Shown: positions 45,329 through 55,999 of the stretch, in pieces
Position numbering within the stretch: the stretch's first letter is position 1
Layout: the number at the start of each line of letters is the position of its first letter
NCBI GenBank assembly: GCA_905221605.1
Contig: CAJNDS010002301.1
Coordinates: 1,114,192 to 1,178,191, forward strand
Origin: Symbiodinium natans
Lineage: Eukaryota > Sar > Dinophyceae > Suessiales > Symbiodiniaceae
DNA length: 64,000 bases
Direction: 5' to 3'
Position numbers and translations under genes: made by a program
Notes under the pieces: generated by a model
Told to the model about the DNA's origin: nothing
The model's database searches: none
The model's input: the letters and a program-made list of their open reading frames with translations, nothing else

Positions 45329-46330
45329 TCACTCGGGCATATCGCACTGCGCAAATCTGCTATCTCCAAAGCAGATGAGCTGGCCATCTGCCCGCACTGC
45401 GCAGGTATGATACATGCCCGCTGAGACGGCCAAAGCTGGTCCCAATTCTGCTGGCACGTCGCACTGCCCAAATCCGTTGTCTCCAAAGCAGATGAGCTGA
45501 CCATCCATCCGCACTGCACAGGTATGAGAATCGCCTACTGCGATTGCAAGAAATGGCCCCAACTCTTCTGGCACATCACACTGTCCGTGTCTGTTGCCTC
45601 CAAAGCAGAGCAGGCGACCATCCGCCTGCAATGCACAGGTATGCGAATCGCCCACTGCGACTTCAACAACTGGTCCCAACTCTTCCGGCACATCACACTG
45701 CCCATGTCTGTTGCCTCCGAAGCAGATCAGCCGACCATCCGCCCGCACCGCGCAAGTATGAGAAGGACCCGCTGAGACTGCAACTGGCCCCGAACCTGCT
45801 ACAACATTGCAACGCCCATCTTTGTGATCATCCGCCTGCGCTGCACAGGGAGCGGCACCCGCCGAAACTGCAACACCTGGTTTCAAATTTGCCGGCACAT
45901 CACACTGGCCATGTCCGTTGTCTCCAAAACAGACAAGCTGATCGTCTGCCCGCACTGCGCAAATGTGAAATCCGCCTGCCGAGACGGCCAAAACTGGCCC
46001 CAACTCTGCTGGCACGTCGCACTCCCCACAGTTGTTCTCTCCAAAGCAGATGAGCTGACCATCTACCTGCCTTGGTAGCCCAGCAACAATATTATAATCA
46101 GGGCACCCTTTTTGGGGTTGGTTACTTTGTAAGGGAACCTTGAACCAAAAAAGGGGACAAAGGGTACCACTGTGGCCACCAAGCTGCACCACACAGGTAG
46201 CGAAACGGCCCGCCGAGACCGCAACGACTGGCCCGACGCTCGCTGGCACATCGAACTGCGCACCCCCCAGCGCTCCGAAGCACGTCACCCCACCATCCGC
46301 CAGCACCTCAGGAACACTTGGAAATGGTTT
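45329..46330 (-). pseudogene. RCC1-like repeat protein fragment carrying a MITE
   Basis: Minus-strand open frame of about 330 codons with 39-residue units of the pattern DGxLICFGxNxxGQCDVPxx followed by LGPVxAVSAGxxHTCAVRA. About seven units are visible, two degenerate. Cys positions 6, 15 and 35 of the unit are kept. RCC1-type repeats form beta-propeller blades, often in protein-protein interaction; this Cys-rich subtype is abundant in dinoflagellates. The frame ends at QCDMPE-stop in the middle of a unit and no good start codon is visible (GTGLADGG is preceded by AG), so it is an exon or a truncated relic. A family-1 MITE sits at 46071-46183 without breaking the frame. Confidence 0.65.
46071..46183. 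mobile_element. Family-1 MITE inside the RCC1-like frame, TSD CTGC
   Basis: 113 bp from CTTGGTAGCCCAGC to GTGGCCACCAAG. CTGC lies outside both ends (46067-46070 and 46184-46187). Element plus duplication is 117 bp, exactly 39 codons, and has no stop in the host frame. The insert encodes HSGTLCPLFWFKVPLQSNQP and neighbouring residues between CVVQ and VDGQLICFG. Confidence 0.9.
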
Positions 46331-46387
46331 TTTTTCTGTTATTTGGGCACTTGAAGTCCTAAGAAACAGCTAAAATGATGGCTTTTG

Positions 46388-46860
46388 CTAGGGTTCCAAG
46401 GTCAGAGAAGGCACTGCACATGTATGAAAACCGCTTGCCGAGACCGCCAAAACGGGTCCCACATTCACGGGCCCACGGCAGACACCTTTCCTCACGACGC
46501 TGTTGCTGCACTGGTTGCTGGACAATCGATAGTGCCCGGAGTGACGTGCGAATCTCCCAGTCCACTGATGCAAGTTGCCGGTGAAGCATGCGGCGCGCTG
46601 AGCCCGCCGCAATGTGAGTGACTGACCTAGCATGGGAACGTGCCAGACTCCAGGGCAGACTGGTAGAAAAGGCTGAACTTCCCTTCTGGGTGTCCAGGAG
46701 AAGATGGTGAGTGCCATGCCGGCTTTCCAGAAGTGCAGCAACACACGGTCCACTGGGGCGGCTGTTGAAGATGAAGGCCGGAAGTGACCTTTCACAGAAG
46801 TCGCAGCGCTGCCATGAACATGCGGAAACATCACCGCACGTGTGATGCCGCAACCCAAAC
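46388..46860 (-). pseudogene. Degenerate RCC1-like fragment
   Basis: Minus strand contains VNVGPVLAVSASGFHTCAVP, the second half of an RCC1-like unit, preceded by unrelated open sequence. It is separated from the 45.3-46.3 kb frame by TTAGCTGTTTCTTAGG. Probably part of the same broken gene. Confidence 0.45.
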
Positions 46861-47118
46861 ACTGAACCTCATTCCCGCTGTTGTGAGCCGAATTGTGAAG
46901 AGCAGGCCCAGTATCTCAGGGAGGTTAGGCTTGGATGCTATTTCTGGGCTTCGCTATGGGGAGTGTTGCGTATGGGTCTACTCGTCTTCTAATGGTTTCT
47001 GAAGGTTGGAGGCGTAGGGATTGCCATGATACCTGGAGGGAATCCTTCTCTGGATTGTTCGCGTGGCTCTAGTACTTTTGGGGGTTGAGGTCGGGGCAGT
47101 GCTCGCTTCTGGGGGGAT

Positions 47119-47175
47119 CGACTTATATATATATATATATGTATATATATGTATATATGTATATATGTATACATA
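47119..47175. repeat. TA microsatellite
   Basis: TATATATG repeats; one of very few TA tracts inside the telomeric-repeat domain. Confidence 0.85.
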
Positions 47176-47680
47176 GAAAACTATAGGCAGAAAAGCCAAA
47201 CCCTAAACCCCACACCCTCCACTCTACACCCGCCCCCCCTAAGCCCTGAACTGAAAAAAAGGGCCCTAAAACCCCCAAACCTTAAACTCAATAAAACCAC
47301 AGACTAACCACCCCTCAAGTGAGAAAAAAACAACTAGAACCCCTCACCCTAATCTCAAAAAAAAATCCAAACCCTCCCCAAATCCTTAACACCCTAAACC
47401 CTGAACCCTAAACCCTAACCTCCCGAGAAGGCCTGACGGCGGTTCCAAGGCCCGCCACGCTTGTTGCATAGCGTCGTAGCGCCTTGGCGATGGAGTGCTG
47501 GAAGAAGGCTCTGTAGGGGTAACCCTAAACCCTAAACCCTAAACCCTAAACCCTAAACCCTAAACCCTAAACCCCAGTCATCGGGCTTTTGGGGCCTCTT
47601 GGGCTCAGGTCTTGCAGGGTTGCCAACAGCTCCCCCCCAAGGAGCGAGGTATACCCAGGTAGTCTCTTCTGTCCTTATTC

Positions 47681-47850
47681 GGGTTTAGGGTTTAAAGGGT
47701 TTAAAGGGTTTAAAGGGTTTAAAGGGTTTAAAGGGTTTAAAGGGTTTAAAGGGTTTAAAGGGTTTAAAGGGTTTAAAGGGTTTAAAGGGTTTAAAGGGTT
47801 TAAAGGGTTTAAAGGGTTTAAAGGGGTTAAAAGGGGTTAAAGGGTTTAGG
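47681..47850. repeat. GGGTTTAAA 9-mer array
   Basis: About 15 perfect copies of GGGTTTAAA, flanked by TTTAGGG. The unit contains TTTAAA and keeps a 3n reading frame, producing a Lys-Gly-Phe peptide that I regard as an artefact. Confidence 0.95.
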
Positions 47851-47939
47851 GTTTGGGGTTTAGGGTTTAGGGATTCGGAGCCTGCACCCTCGATACGCCG
47901 TAAAACCCGAGGCCCCAAACCCTGGACTCTTAAGGGCAG

Positions 47940-48056
47940 TAACATGGTCCCTTAATTTGGTCCCTTAAACGGGTACCCCTATGGGCCCATACTTCAGAAC
48001 CCTGTAAGCAAGGTCATCCTAAACCCGAAACCAAAACAAGGCAAGAGACCATAAAT
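47940..48056. mobile_element. Family-6 related element
   Basis: Starts AACATGGTCCCTTAATTTGG and ends GGCAAGAGACCATAAATAAA, with GGGCCCATACTTCAGAACCC inside. Shares order with 15.6, 19.5 and 44.0 kb. Confidence 0.45.
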
Positions 48057-48318
48057 AAAACTACCCACAGATGGACCCGAAACACTCAGGGCCTAAACCC
48101 GAAACCCGAAACCCGAAGCCCTAACCCCTATACCCCTAAACCCTACACCCCTGAACCCTAAACCCTAAACCCTAAACCCTAACCCCCCGATCAGGGTCCG
48201 GGCAAGGACGCACCGGTGTTGGCACGCAGGAAGTCGCTGAAGTCGGTATTCAAGTCCTGGGGTCTTCAGGATTGTGCCCTTATTCGGGTTTAGGGTTTAG
48301 GGTTAGGGTTCAGGATTA

Positions 48319-48560
48319 AGTGAATTTAGGGCTTAGGATTCAGGATTTAGGGCTTAGGATTCAGGATTCAGGGCTTAGGACTCCGGATTCAGGGCTCAGG
48401 ACTCAGATTTTAGGGCTTAGGGTTCAGCTGCCTAGGGCTCAGGATTCCAGATTCAGGGCTTAGGATTCAGGGTTCAGGGTGCAGGACTCAGATTGCAGGG
48501 TTTAGGATTCAGGATTCAGGGCTGAGAACTCAGGATCTAGGGCTTAGGATTCAGGATTGC
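48319..48560. repeat. Higher-order variant repeat GGGCTTAGGATTCAGGATTCA
   Basis: About 10 imperfect copies of a unit of roughly 21 bp built from TTAGG, TTCAGG and ATTCAGGG. Looks like a telomere-derived sequence amplified as a longer unit. Confidence 0.8.
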
Positions 48561-49187
48561 CCGGACACATAATCATGACCCTTAGTATAAATTCGGGTAC
48601 ATTCCTGAATCAAGGGTGTTTCGGAAGATCTGGAGTTCTACCTCGGACTGGGGGGTAGTTTCGGGTTTGGGGTTTAGGCTTGTTGGGGTGCTGGGTTTCT
48701 GGGACAGGTCCGAAGGCACTCCCTGCAGCACTCAGCAGTGCGCAAGGTTCGAAACTCTAAGCCCTAAACCCCGAAACCTGCACTCCAAAACCTGACTCTC
48801 CTATATGGCGAGAGACCCGAAACCCGAAGCCCTAAACCGTAAACCCTAGCCCTAAACCCTAAGCCCTAAGCCCTATATAAGCCCTAAGCCCTCCTAAATC
48901 AGCACCCAGAGAGTGTCTTGACCCATCGGTGCTTGCTGGGCCCCCCTACGCCGCCCTTCCAGAGGGCGCCCACCAGGACCTCCATGGGGCTTTTAGGGCA
49001 TTAGGGATTAGGGTTTAGGGCTCTGGGTTTAGGGCCTAGGGTGGGGTTGCGTGGGGTGATGTGGGGTTACGCGGGTTATGGTAGGGTTACCTGGGCTTTT
49101 TGGTAGGGTCGTGTAGGCTTATAGAGGTGATTAGGGCTCAGTTCATGGGATTGGGGTGGGGGTTAGAGGTTGCCTACTCAGCACACC

Positions 49188-49275
49188 CTAAACCCTAAAC
49201 CCTAAACCCTAAACCCTAAACCCTAAACCCTAAACCCTAAACCCTAAACCTTAAACCTAAACCCTAAACCCTAAA
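49188..49275. repeat. CCCTAAA array
   Basis: About 12 units. Confidence 0.95.
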
Positions 49276-50002
49276 GGTCTGGCGAGGGGAGTCGGGTTCG
49301 GGTTCAGGATGTATGTAGGGCTTGACGGTCCAGCATTCATTTAGAAGGGCTTAGGGCCTCAACGGATTTTGTCCAGGCTTGAAGGTTAAAATCCACTGTG
49401 CGATGAATGTGAACAAAAGGGTGCCCCGAAACCCTAAACCCGAAAGCCCCAAAACCTCACAAATCCCAAAGGCCTGGGTACTTGAGGCTTCTGGTGGTTT
49501 TAGAGCGCGTTGAGATTTCGGGCTTCGGGTTTCAAAAAAACCCTTGTAAACCCTGAAGAACTCAGATCATCCAAGGCACGGCCACCAGCAGTTGCATCAG
49601 CACGAAGAGGCCTGGCACCAGTTGGATCCCGGGCATCGGGTTGTTTAGGTTTAGGGCTTATTTAGGGTTTCGTGCTTCGGGGTTTAGGGTTTAGAGGTTT
49701 AGGGGTTTAGGGGTTTAAGGTTTGGGGTCCAGGGTCCAGAGGTTGGGAGGCCAAGGGTTTTGTAGCCCCCCATGATTCATTCTGATACCTGTCCAGTTTC
49801 CAGCCTGAACTCTGCTTTTTCACAGGACACCCCCCCCCCCCCAAACTGCTAGGTTTAGGGTTGAGGGGTTAAATAGGGTTTAGCGTCTACCATTTTGGCC
49901 ATGAGTGGGTTCTAGTACCACAAGCTTGATAAGCGAAACCTACTCAGCACCTAGACCCTAAATCCTAGGACCCAAGGCGTTTCGGGTTGAATTAGGGGCT
50001 AC

Positions 50003-50212
50003 CTTAAACCTCCAGAACTGTAATCGTTGACGAGCTGAACGTTGGAACGGCCCGCAATGACTGCGTGGTGGCTGTTAGCAATCCAGTTGGGCAGCACTTC
50101 AGCCTTTCGCCTGATGCCAATGCGTATGGCGGCTTCCATGACAAAGCTGGCCTGTACCAAGACCCCTATACCGCGCTCATCATCCAACGTGTTGCCTCCC
50201 ACATGTACCCCC
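50003..50212 (+). other. Exon-like island, about 65 codons
   Basis: Plus strand reads VDELNVGTARNDCVVAVSNP, then VGQHFSLSPDANAYGGFHDK and AGLYQDPYTALIIQRVASHM, then runs into 19 C. Open, balanced composition, convincing as protein. The reverse strand is also open, so strand choice rests on peptide quality. Family unknown. Confidence 0.45.
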
Positions 50213-50404
50213 CCCCCCCCCCCCCCACACGTGCATCTGGATCTGGGGAATCATAGCCCTAAACCCTAAACCCTAAACCCCTAAACCTAATAGGAGCGAT
50301 GCCATGCAAGCATGTTCCGGCCGAGATGGCCTGGGCCCAAAAGAGCTCGCCTCTAAGCACCTTGTGCTTGATCGTGTTGGAATCATCAATGTAGTAGCTC
50401 CTAA

Positions 50405-50489
50405 GGTTTAGGGTTTAGGGTTTAGGGTTTCGGGTTTAGGGTTTAGGGTTTAGGGTTCCTAAACCCTAAACTCTAAACCCTAAACCCTA
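50405..50489. repeat. Second head-to-head telomeric junction
   Basis: TTTAGGG units (50405-50457) run directly into CCTAAACCC units (50458-50489). Confidence 0.9.
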
Positions 50490-50562
50490 GAATCCCTTGA
50501 CTTCCGAGTCGGCTCTCAATGCGCCGAGGCAATGCAGCCTCCAAGATCCCTGAACAATAAAA

Positions 50563-50676
50563 CCTGAACCCTAAACCCTAAACCCTAAACCCTAAAGCCT
50601 ACGTAAACCCTAAACCCTAAACCCTAAACCCTAAACCCTAAACCCTAAACCCTAAACCCTAAACCCTAAACCCTAA
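50563..50676. repeat. CCCTAAA array
   Basis: About 15 units with one short interruption (GCCTACGT). Confidence 0.95.
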
Positions 50677-50987
50677 GGCCCGTGGCAAACGGCCGGCAGG
50701 ACAACATGGACACCGCACCTCGGAAGCCCCGGAGTCGGGAACGTGGGGATACTTTGGGGGAAGTCCGGGGGCTCTCGTGGTAGAATGAGGGGCAAACAGA
50801 CAGTTGCCTAGTTTCCCTAGACCCTAAACCCTAAACCCTAGCCCTAAACCCTAAACCCTAAACTCTAAACCCTAAAGCCCTAAAGCCCTACTGCAGGCAA
50901 TCAAGTTCACGGTTCCGAGATCTAGGACCTCCCAGTCCTGGGAGTCCAGTGCACCTACGTTCAACCTAGGACCTAGGCCAGGGCTCA

Positions 50988-51310
50988 AGGGTTTAAGGGT
51001 TTGAGGGTTTAAGGGTTTGAGGGTTCAAGGGTTCGAGAGTTCAAGGTTTCGAGGGTTCCGGGACTTGAGGGTTTGAGGGTTCAAGGGTTCAAGGGGTTGA
51101 GGGGTTTGAGGGTTCAAGGGGTTGAGGGGTTCAAGGGTTCAAGGGTTCAAGGTTTCAAGGGCTTAAGGGTTTGAGGGTTCCGGGATTTGAGGGTTTGAGG
51201 GTTCAAGGGGTTGAGGGGTTTGAGGGTTTGAGGGTTCAAGGGTTCAAGGGTTTGAGGGTTCGGGGAGTTGAGGGTTTAAGATTTTGAGGGCTTAAGGCTT
51301 TAAGGGCTAA
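50988..51310. repeat. TTTGAGGG / TTCAAGGG variant block
   Basis: About 35 copies of 8-mers alternating GTTTGAGG, GTTCAAGG and GTTTAAGG over about 320 bp, with few standard units. Confidence 0.85.
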
Positions 51311-51335
51311 GGATTTGGGGTTTGGGGTTTGGGGT

Positions 51336-51660
51336 TTAGGGCTGCACTTCGCCCGGCCCTTGAGTTGGCTTGGCCCTGCGAACGCTGTTCGCCTGCGGAT
51401 GACAATGCTGCATGTGGAGTGCCAAGGCTTGTGGGCTGCCACTTGGCCAAGAGTGCAACACTGGCAGCAGCTCACACAGAGTTTGGAGAACGGGAAGAAA
51501 AGGTCGCCAGGACTCCGGGATCTCGAGGTGCTTGGGCCCTCGAAGGTACCGAATGACGTCACACATGTCAGCGTCGTGCCACAGGTCATCCAAATCTAGC
51601 TTGCTGTAGAGCTGGCGGATGAACCACACATGGCAACTCACCGTATGCTTGGCCAACGGA
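51336..51660 (-). other. Exon-like island, about 105 codons
   Basis: Minus strand reads HTVSCHVWFIRQLYSKLDLD, then DLWHDADMCDVIRYLRGPKH, then LEIPESWRPFLPVLQTLCEL and so on to about 51345, where CCCTAAA-type sequence begins. It is the longest convincing single-frame island in the core besides the RCC1-like one. No family recognised. Confidence 0.5.
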
Positions 51661-51893
51661 GGAAGGTGTTGAAACTCTATAAGCCAGAAACCCTCAACCC
51701 TAAACTCTGAACCCTAAATCCGTCAACCCTAAACCCTGAACCCTAAAGCCTAAACCCGATGGGTTCAAGGTTTGGAGGGGTTTAAGGCTCCAGGGGTTGA
51801 ATCTTTAGGGCTGGTGGGTGTAGGGTTTAGGGTTTAGGGGTTAGGGTTTAGGGTTCAGGGGTCGAGGTTTGAGGGCTCAAGGGGTTGCCGAAT

Positions 51894-51997
51894 CTTACTT
51901 CTGCAATAACCAAGGAATAAAAAGGTTAAACATCATTCTTCCTAATTAAACATAAGGAACCCAAGAAAGCGTGAAAGTCAGCTGCTGGTTGATTAAG
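51894..51997. mobile_element. Family-5 MITE, TSD GAAT
   Basis: 104 bp from CTTACTTCTGCAATAACC to CAGCTGCTGGTTGATTAAG. GAAT is duplicated outside (51890-51893 and 51998-52001). Its right terminal repeat is more decayed than in the 41.7 kb copy. Confidence 0.8.
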
Positions 51998-52683
51998 GAA
52001 TAGGGAGCTTAGGGTTTAGAGTGTTTAGGGCTTACGGGTTTAAGGGTTTCAGAGTTTCGATGAAAGTTCAGGGTTTGCGGGCTTCAGAGCTTCGAGTTCA
52101 GGCGTTTTAGATTATCAGATTCGGATTTAAGGGTTTCAGAGTTTAGGGCCTAGAGTTTGCGGTTTGGAGTTTAGGGTGTAGGGGTTCCAAAGCTCAGGGG
52201 TGCACAGAAGCATCCCTCCACTCCCATGTAGTTCTTACATCTGTGTGCCCTGTCGAACATGACATGAAGCAGGGTTCATATTCCTTGTATCCCCATAAGG
52301 ACACCCCATTCAAGATCCTTTAGGCCGAGTGAGGAGCATACTAAGGGGAACCTTTAGGGTACGAGTCTTCATCCCTTGAACACCTTAAACTCGAAGCTGG
52401 ACCACTAAGCCCAACAAACCCGATAAACCCCATAAGCTCTGTAACCCCTACAGCCTGCTAAAACACTGTTCAGCCCTATAGACCTGATAAACCTGATAAA
52501 CCCTAGAAACCGCTTGAGCCCTCTTCAGCCTAAATGCCGCTCTGAAGAGCTATGACCCCAAAACCCGTAAAGACAAAACCCCTACAAACCCCCCCACACA
52601 GCGCTTAAACCCGATAAGCCCCATAAACCCCCCAAAAAAACCCTAAGCCCCGTAGACCCTAAATCTTAGCCAAATGCCAGTCA

Positions 52684-52825
52684 CCCGAAACCCGAAACCC
52701 GAAACCCGAAACCCGAAACCCGAAACCCGAAACCCGAAACCCGAAACCCTAAACCCTAAACCCTAAACCCTAAACCCTAAACCCTAAACCCTAAACCCTA
52801 AACCCTAAACCCTAAACCCTAACCT
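52684..52825. repeat. CCCGAAA block then CCCTAAA array
   Basis: Nine CCCGAAA units (52684-52746) followed by about 11 CCCTAAA units. Confidence 0.95.
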
Positions 52826-52913
52826 CGAGAACACCTCCCTAAGGACCCGGGCGAGGGTGCGAAGGTAGCTCTCTGGCAGCCCCTTGATGCCATCAAGCCT
52901 TAGACTGGCTTGG

Positions 52914-53000
52914 GGTTTAGGGTTTAGGGTTTAGGGTTTAGGGTTTAGGGTTTAGGGTTTAGGGTTTAGGGTTTAGGGTTTAGGGTCTAGGGTTTAGGGT
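52914..53000. repeat. TTTAGGG array
   Basis: About 12 units, opposite in orientation to the CCCTAAA block about 90 bp to the left; the gap is a short unique island. Confidence 0.95.
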
Positions 53001-54204
53001 TTTAGGGGTTTAAAACTGCTCAGGGACTCCTTTTCAATCTCTATTTGTGTCCCTATACGGGTCCCTTACCCTTGTTGACAGGGATCTGAAGTATGGCCCC
53101 TGATTATCTATAGTGTCGATTATATAACTGGTATATAGCACATCACCATACTTGGGGACCCAGATCCTTTGAAGCAAATAGGGGTCGGGCTCAGGGTTGG
53201 CTTCGGCAAAGTCGAGGGTACAAAAATGGGGTGCCCTCATAGGCGTGCACTCCTCCTCCCCGCCCCTAAACCCTAAAGCCTGGGCCTTAAAACCCTAGAC
53301 CCTATAGACCCTAGACTTACCCTAGAATTCCCCGTTGCCACCGAAAACAAACCTGAAATACAAAAGCTTGTAAACAACCCAAAACCCAAACGCTCGACCC
53401 TTAAAACCCGAATCAATCCCTCATCAAACCCCAAATAAACGCTTAAAACCCTGAAAGACCTTAAAAACCTAAGAAGCCCTTAACGCCCTTAACACCCTAA
53501 AACTCTAACAACCCTAAACCCTAAACCCTAAACCCTAAACCCTAAACCCTAAACCCTAAACCCTAAACCCCTACAGCGTAAACAGAAGCTCACCCTCCCA
53601 GTCTGGAGCCCCAGGCAACGTCCTCGAACAGCTTCTGGCCTCCTCCAGACGAGGGCGGAAGCTGAAGAGGACTTCAGGAGCTTTCAGAGTTCAAGGGTTT
53701 AGGGCTTACGGCTGAAGAGGGCTTTGGGGGGCATTCAGGGTTCAGCCGGAGGCTCGGGTCTAGCGTTTAGGGATATATATATATATGTATACACATACAT
53801 GTATATGGGTAAGCTGTTGTAAGACAGAGGTTGTCGCTCCCCTGCGAAACATCGGATCCGAACAACACGAAGGCACCCCCGTAGCCCCTGCTTAGAGATG
53901 GTTTAGGGTCAAAGCTTAGGGTTTCGGGTTCCCCCAAACCCCAAACCCCAAACCCTAAACGCTAAACTAACGCCAAACGCTAAACCCCAAACCCCAAACC
54001 CCAAACCCTAAACCCTGCCCAACTTCAACAATGCACCCCGGCGGAGCCTGCTCCTCAGACGCCTAGCAAAGCCATGCGCTGCAGAAGGGTGTAGGTATCA
54101 TGGGTTTCCCTACTGCCGCCCCTCTAAACCGGCGGAGGGATTCGTTTTTTTTAAAGGTGTGGCTCGAGCCCGTTTTTGTTTTTTTAAGGTGTGGCTCGGC
54201 TTGG

Positions 54205-54470
54205 CTGGCAAATACTGTAAAGCAGCAGCATTTCTGCGTTTCCAAAGGCTGCAAATACGGTTAATAGCAGCAGCAGCATTTCTGTGTTGTCAGAGGCTTC
54301 AAATCCTGTAAATGGCAGCATTTCTGCATTTTTTCAGAGGCTGCAGATACTAAAAGGCAGCATTTCTGCGATTTTAGGCTGCAAATACTGCAAATAGCAG
54401 CATTTCCAAGTTTCAGTCGCTGCAAATACTGAATTGTCACAAGCTGCACATGCTGTAAATGCCAGCATGA
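54205..54470. repeat. Degenerate tandem repeat, about 45-55 bp unit (GCAGCATTTCTG)
   Basis: Five to six units of GCAGCATTTCTG, then TTTTCAGAGGCTGCAAATAC, then TGTAAATA. It is not telomere-like and is unique in the window. Minus-strand frames over it are short and Cys-rich and look like by-products of the repeat. Confidence 0.8.
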
Positions 54471-54829
54471 GATAAACCAAACCGACGGGAATCATATGCT
54501 TTTGAAGACTGCAAGGCATTATAAGGGGCTAGGAGGGGTCATAGCAGGGGTGAAGGGCTAAAGGATGTTAGGTTTCGGGTTTCATCAAACACTGAAGCCT
54601 GAATAGTAAATCCTCCATCCGATCTCTTGCATCACGATGCTCCCCGTGCGACTGCCACCCAGAGGATCCCAACTCCATTTGGCCCGTCGATAGCCGTCCG
54701 GCCCGTGGTGTTAAAAGGTCGAGGGGTCGAGGGGCCAAGGGGGGGGCCAAGGGGGGGGTGGGGGGGCAGGGCCATATCCACCCAACAACGCATGCACAGG
54801 CCCACACCAAAAGAACATGTTCAAATATT

Positions 54830-55554
54830 AGAAGTTCTCATGCGCGTGAAAAAAGCATGTACGATCATGCAGCATATATATATATATATGCATGCATGCA
54901 ATGCGTAGTGGAGGGGGTGAAAAGGGGGTCAGGGCAAGATCCACCACCACCCCATTATGTATAAGCTCATGCCAAACAATCATCATGCATGTGCACATAT
55001 ATATGTTATGGATGCATGCGTGTATCCATGCATGCCATGCATGCGTGCCGTTGCAATTGTCTGTACAAACCACGCATGCCCTTAACCCGCGGAACCCAAA
55101 CCCCAAACCCATGCGTGTGCAACTCGAACATTTTTCGCACTAGCTCATGCATTCGCAAGGCTGCCAGCTTTCTGGTCAAACTCGTGTTATACCTCAGTTG
55201 CATGCATCATGACTATATATGCATCACATGCTAACGCGTTGCTGTAAATGCATGCATGGTTGCAAGGAAGCCTGCACAGTGCATGCATGCTAGCCTTCAA
55301 AAAACGTAAGGTCAAAGACCATCTCATCATTGCATGCATGTTATAAGGAACAAAAATCGCAAAAGCCGAGCTGCAATGCGGCACGGCTGCAGCATACCAT
55401 CGATCGATCGCGATTGTATACCTGCAGAGCAAGGCGCTATTATATATATATATATACAAGCATGTATATATATTATATATATAGAGTGCAGCGCAATGCG
55501 CTCCATGCATGCGTGTAAAATATGGTATCGATCTTAAGGCTAGTATAAAAAATA

Positions 55555-55597
<43 letters not shown>

Positions 55598-55640
55598 CAT
55601 ATTATATATATATATATATCTATATATATATGTATGTATG
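54830..55640 (-). other. ATGC/TA-rich region with possible small exons
   Basis: The sequence style changes back to that of gene introns (GCATGCATGC and TATATA tracts). Minus-strand candidates: about 55110-55203 (RYNTSLTRKLAALRMHELVR) and about 55350-55430. No splice phases could be closed. May be the tail of another minus-strand gene. 55549-55632 is almost pure TA. Confidence 0.3.
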
Positions 55641-55999
55641 TACATGCCATGCGTGTGAACCCTAAACCCTTATAACCCTAAACCTTAACCCTGAACCCTA
55701 TAGATCCTAAACCCTAAATGTATATATATACATAATCTCTTGCTCCTATCACGGCCAGCACGCGGGCAATTTAAACAGCATATGTTAACAGCCATACTCA
55801 TGCATGCAATTGTTCCGCAGATAGCGTTTGCCAGTGTCCACTATATAATATATATATATATAAGCCACCCAACACACGCAACACAGACACACACACACAC
55901 ACATGACACAATTTATAATACATGCATGCATGCACAACATGCACACAACACACTTCTTTTTTGCATGCAAAAAAAACATGCATTACATAAGGTTCGGGT

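Larger units (their letters stand above)
13139..55640. other. Interstitial telomeric-repeat domain (about 42 kb)
   Basis: The block alternates (i) perfect or degenerate TTTAGGG and CCCTAAA arrays of 20-330 bp, in either orientation, (ii) unique GC-rich islands of about 80-300 bp, some exon-like, (iii) short inverted-repeat elements, and (iv) G or C runs of 13-21 nt. No open frame longer than a few hundred bases is convincing except the RCC1-like one at 45.3-46.3 kb. It separates plus-strand gene A from minus-strand genes C and B. Stretches not listed separately below hold only degenerate telomere-like sequence and unassigned unique DNA. Confidence 0.85.

Noticed and set aside
47589-47840. Open frame encoding repeated Lys-Gly-Phe
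   Set aside because: It is simply the GGGTTTAAA 9-mer array read in frame; all frames of such an array are open.
13139-55640. tRNA, rRNA or snRNA genes in the core
   Set aside because: I looked for conserved boxes and found nothing that I could support by eye; a covariance-model search would be needed to exclude them.
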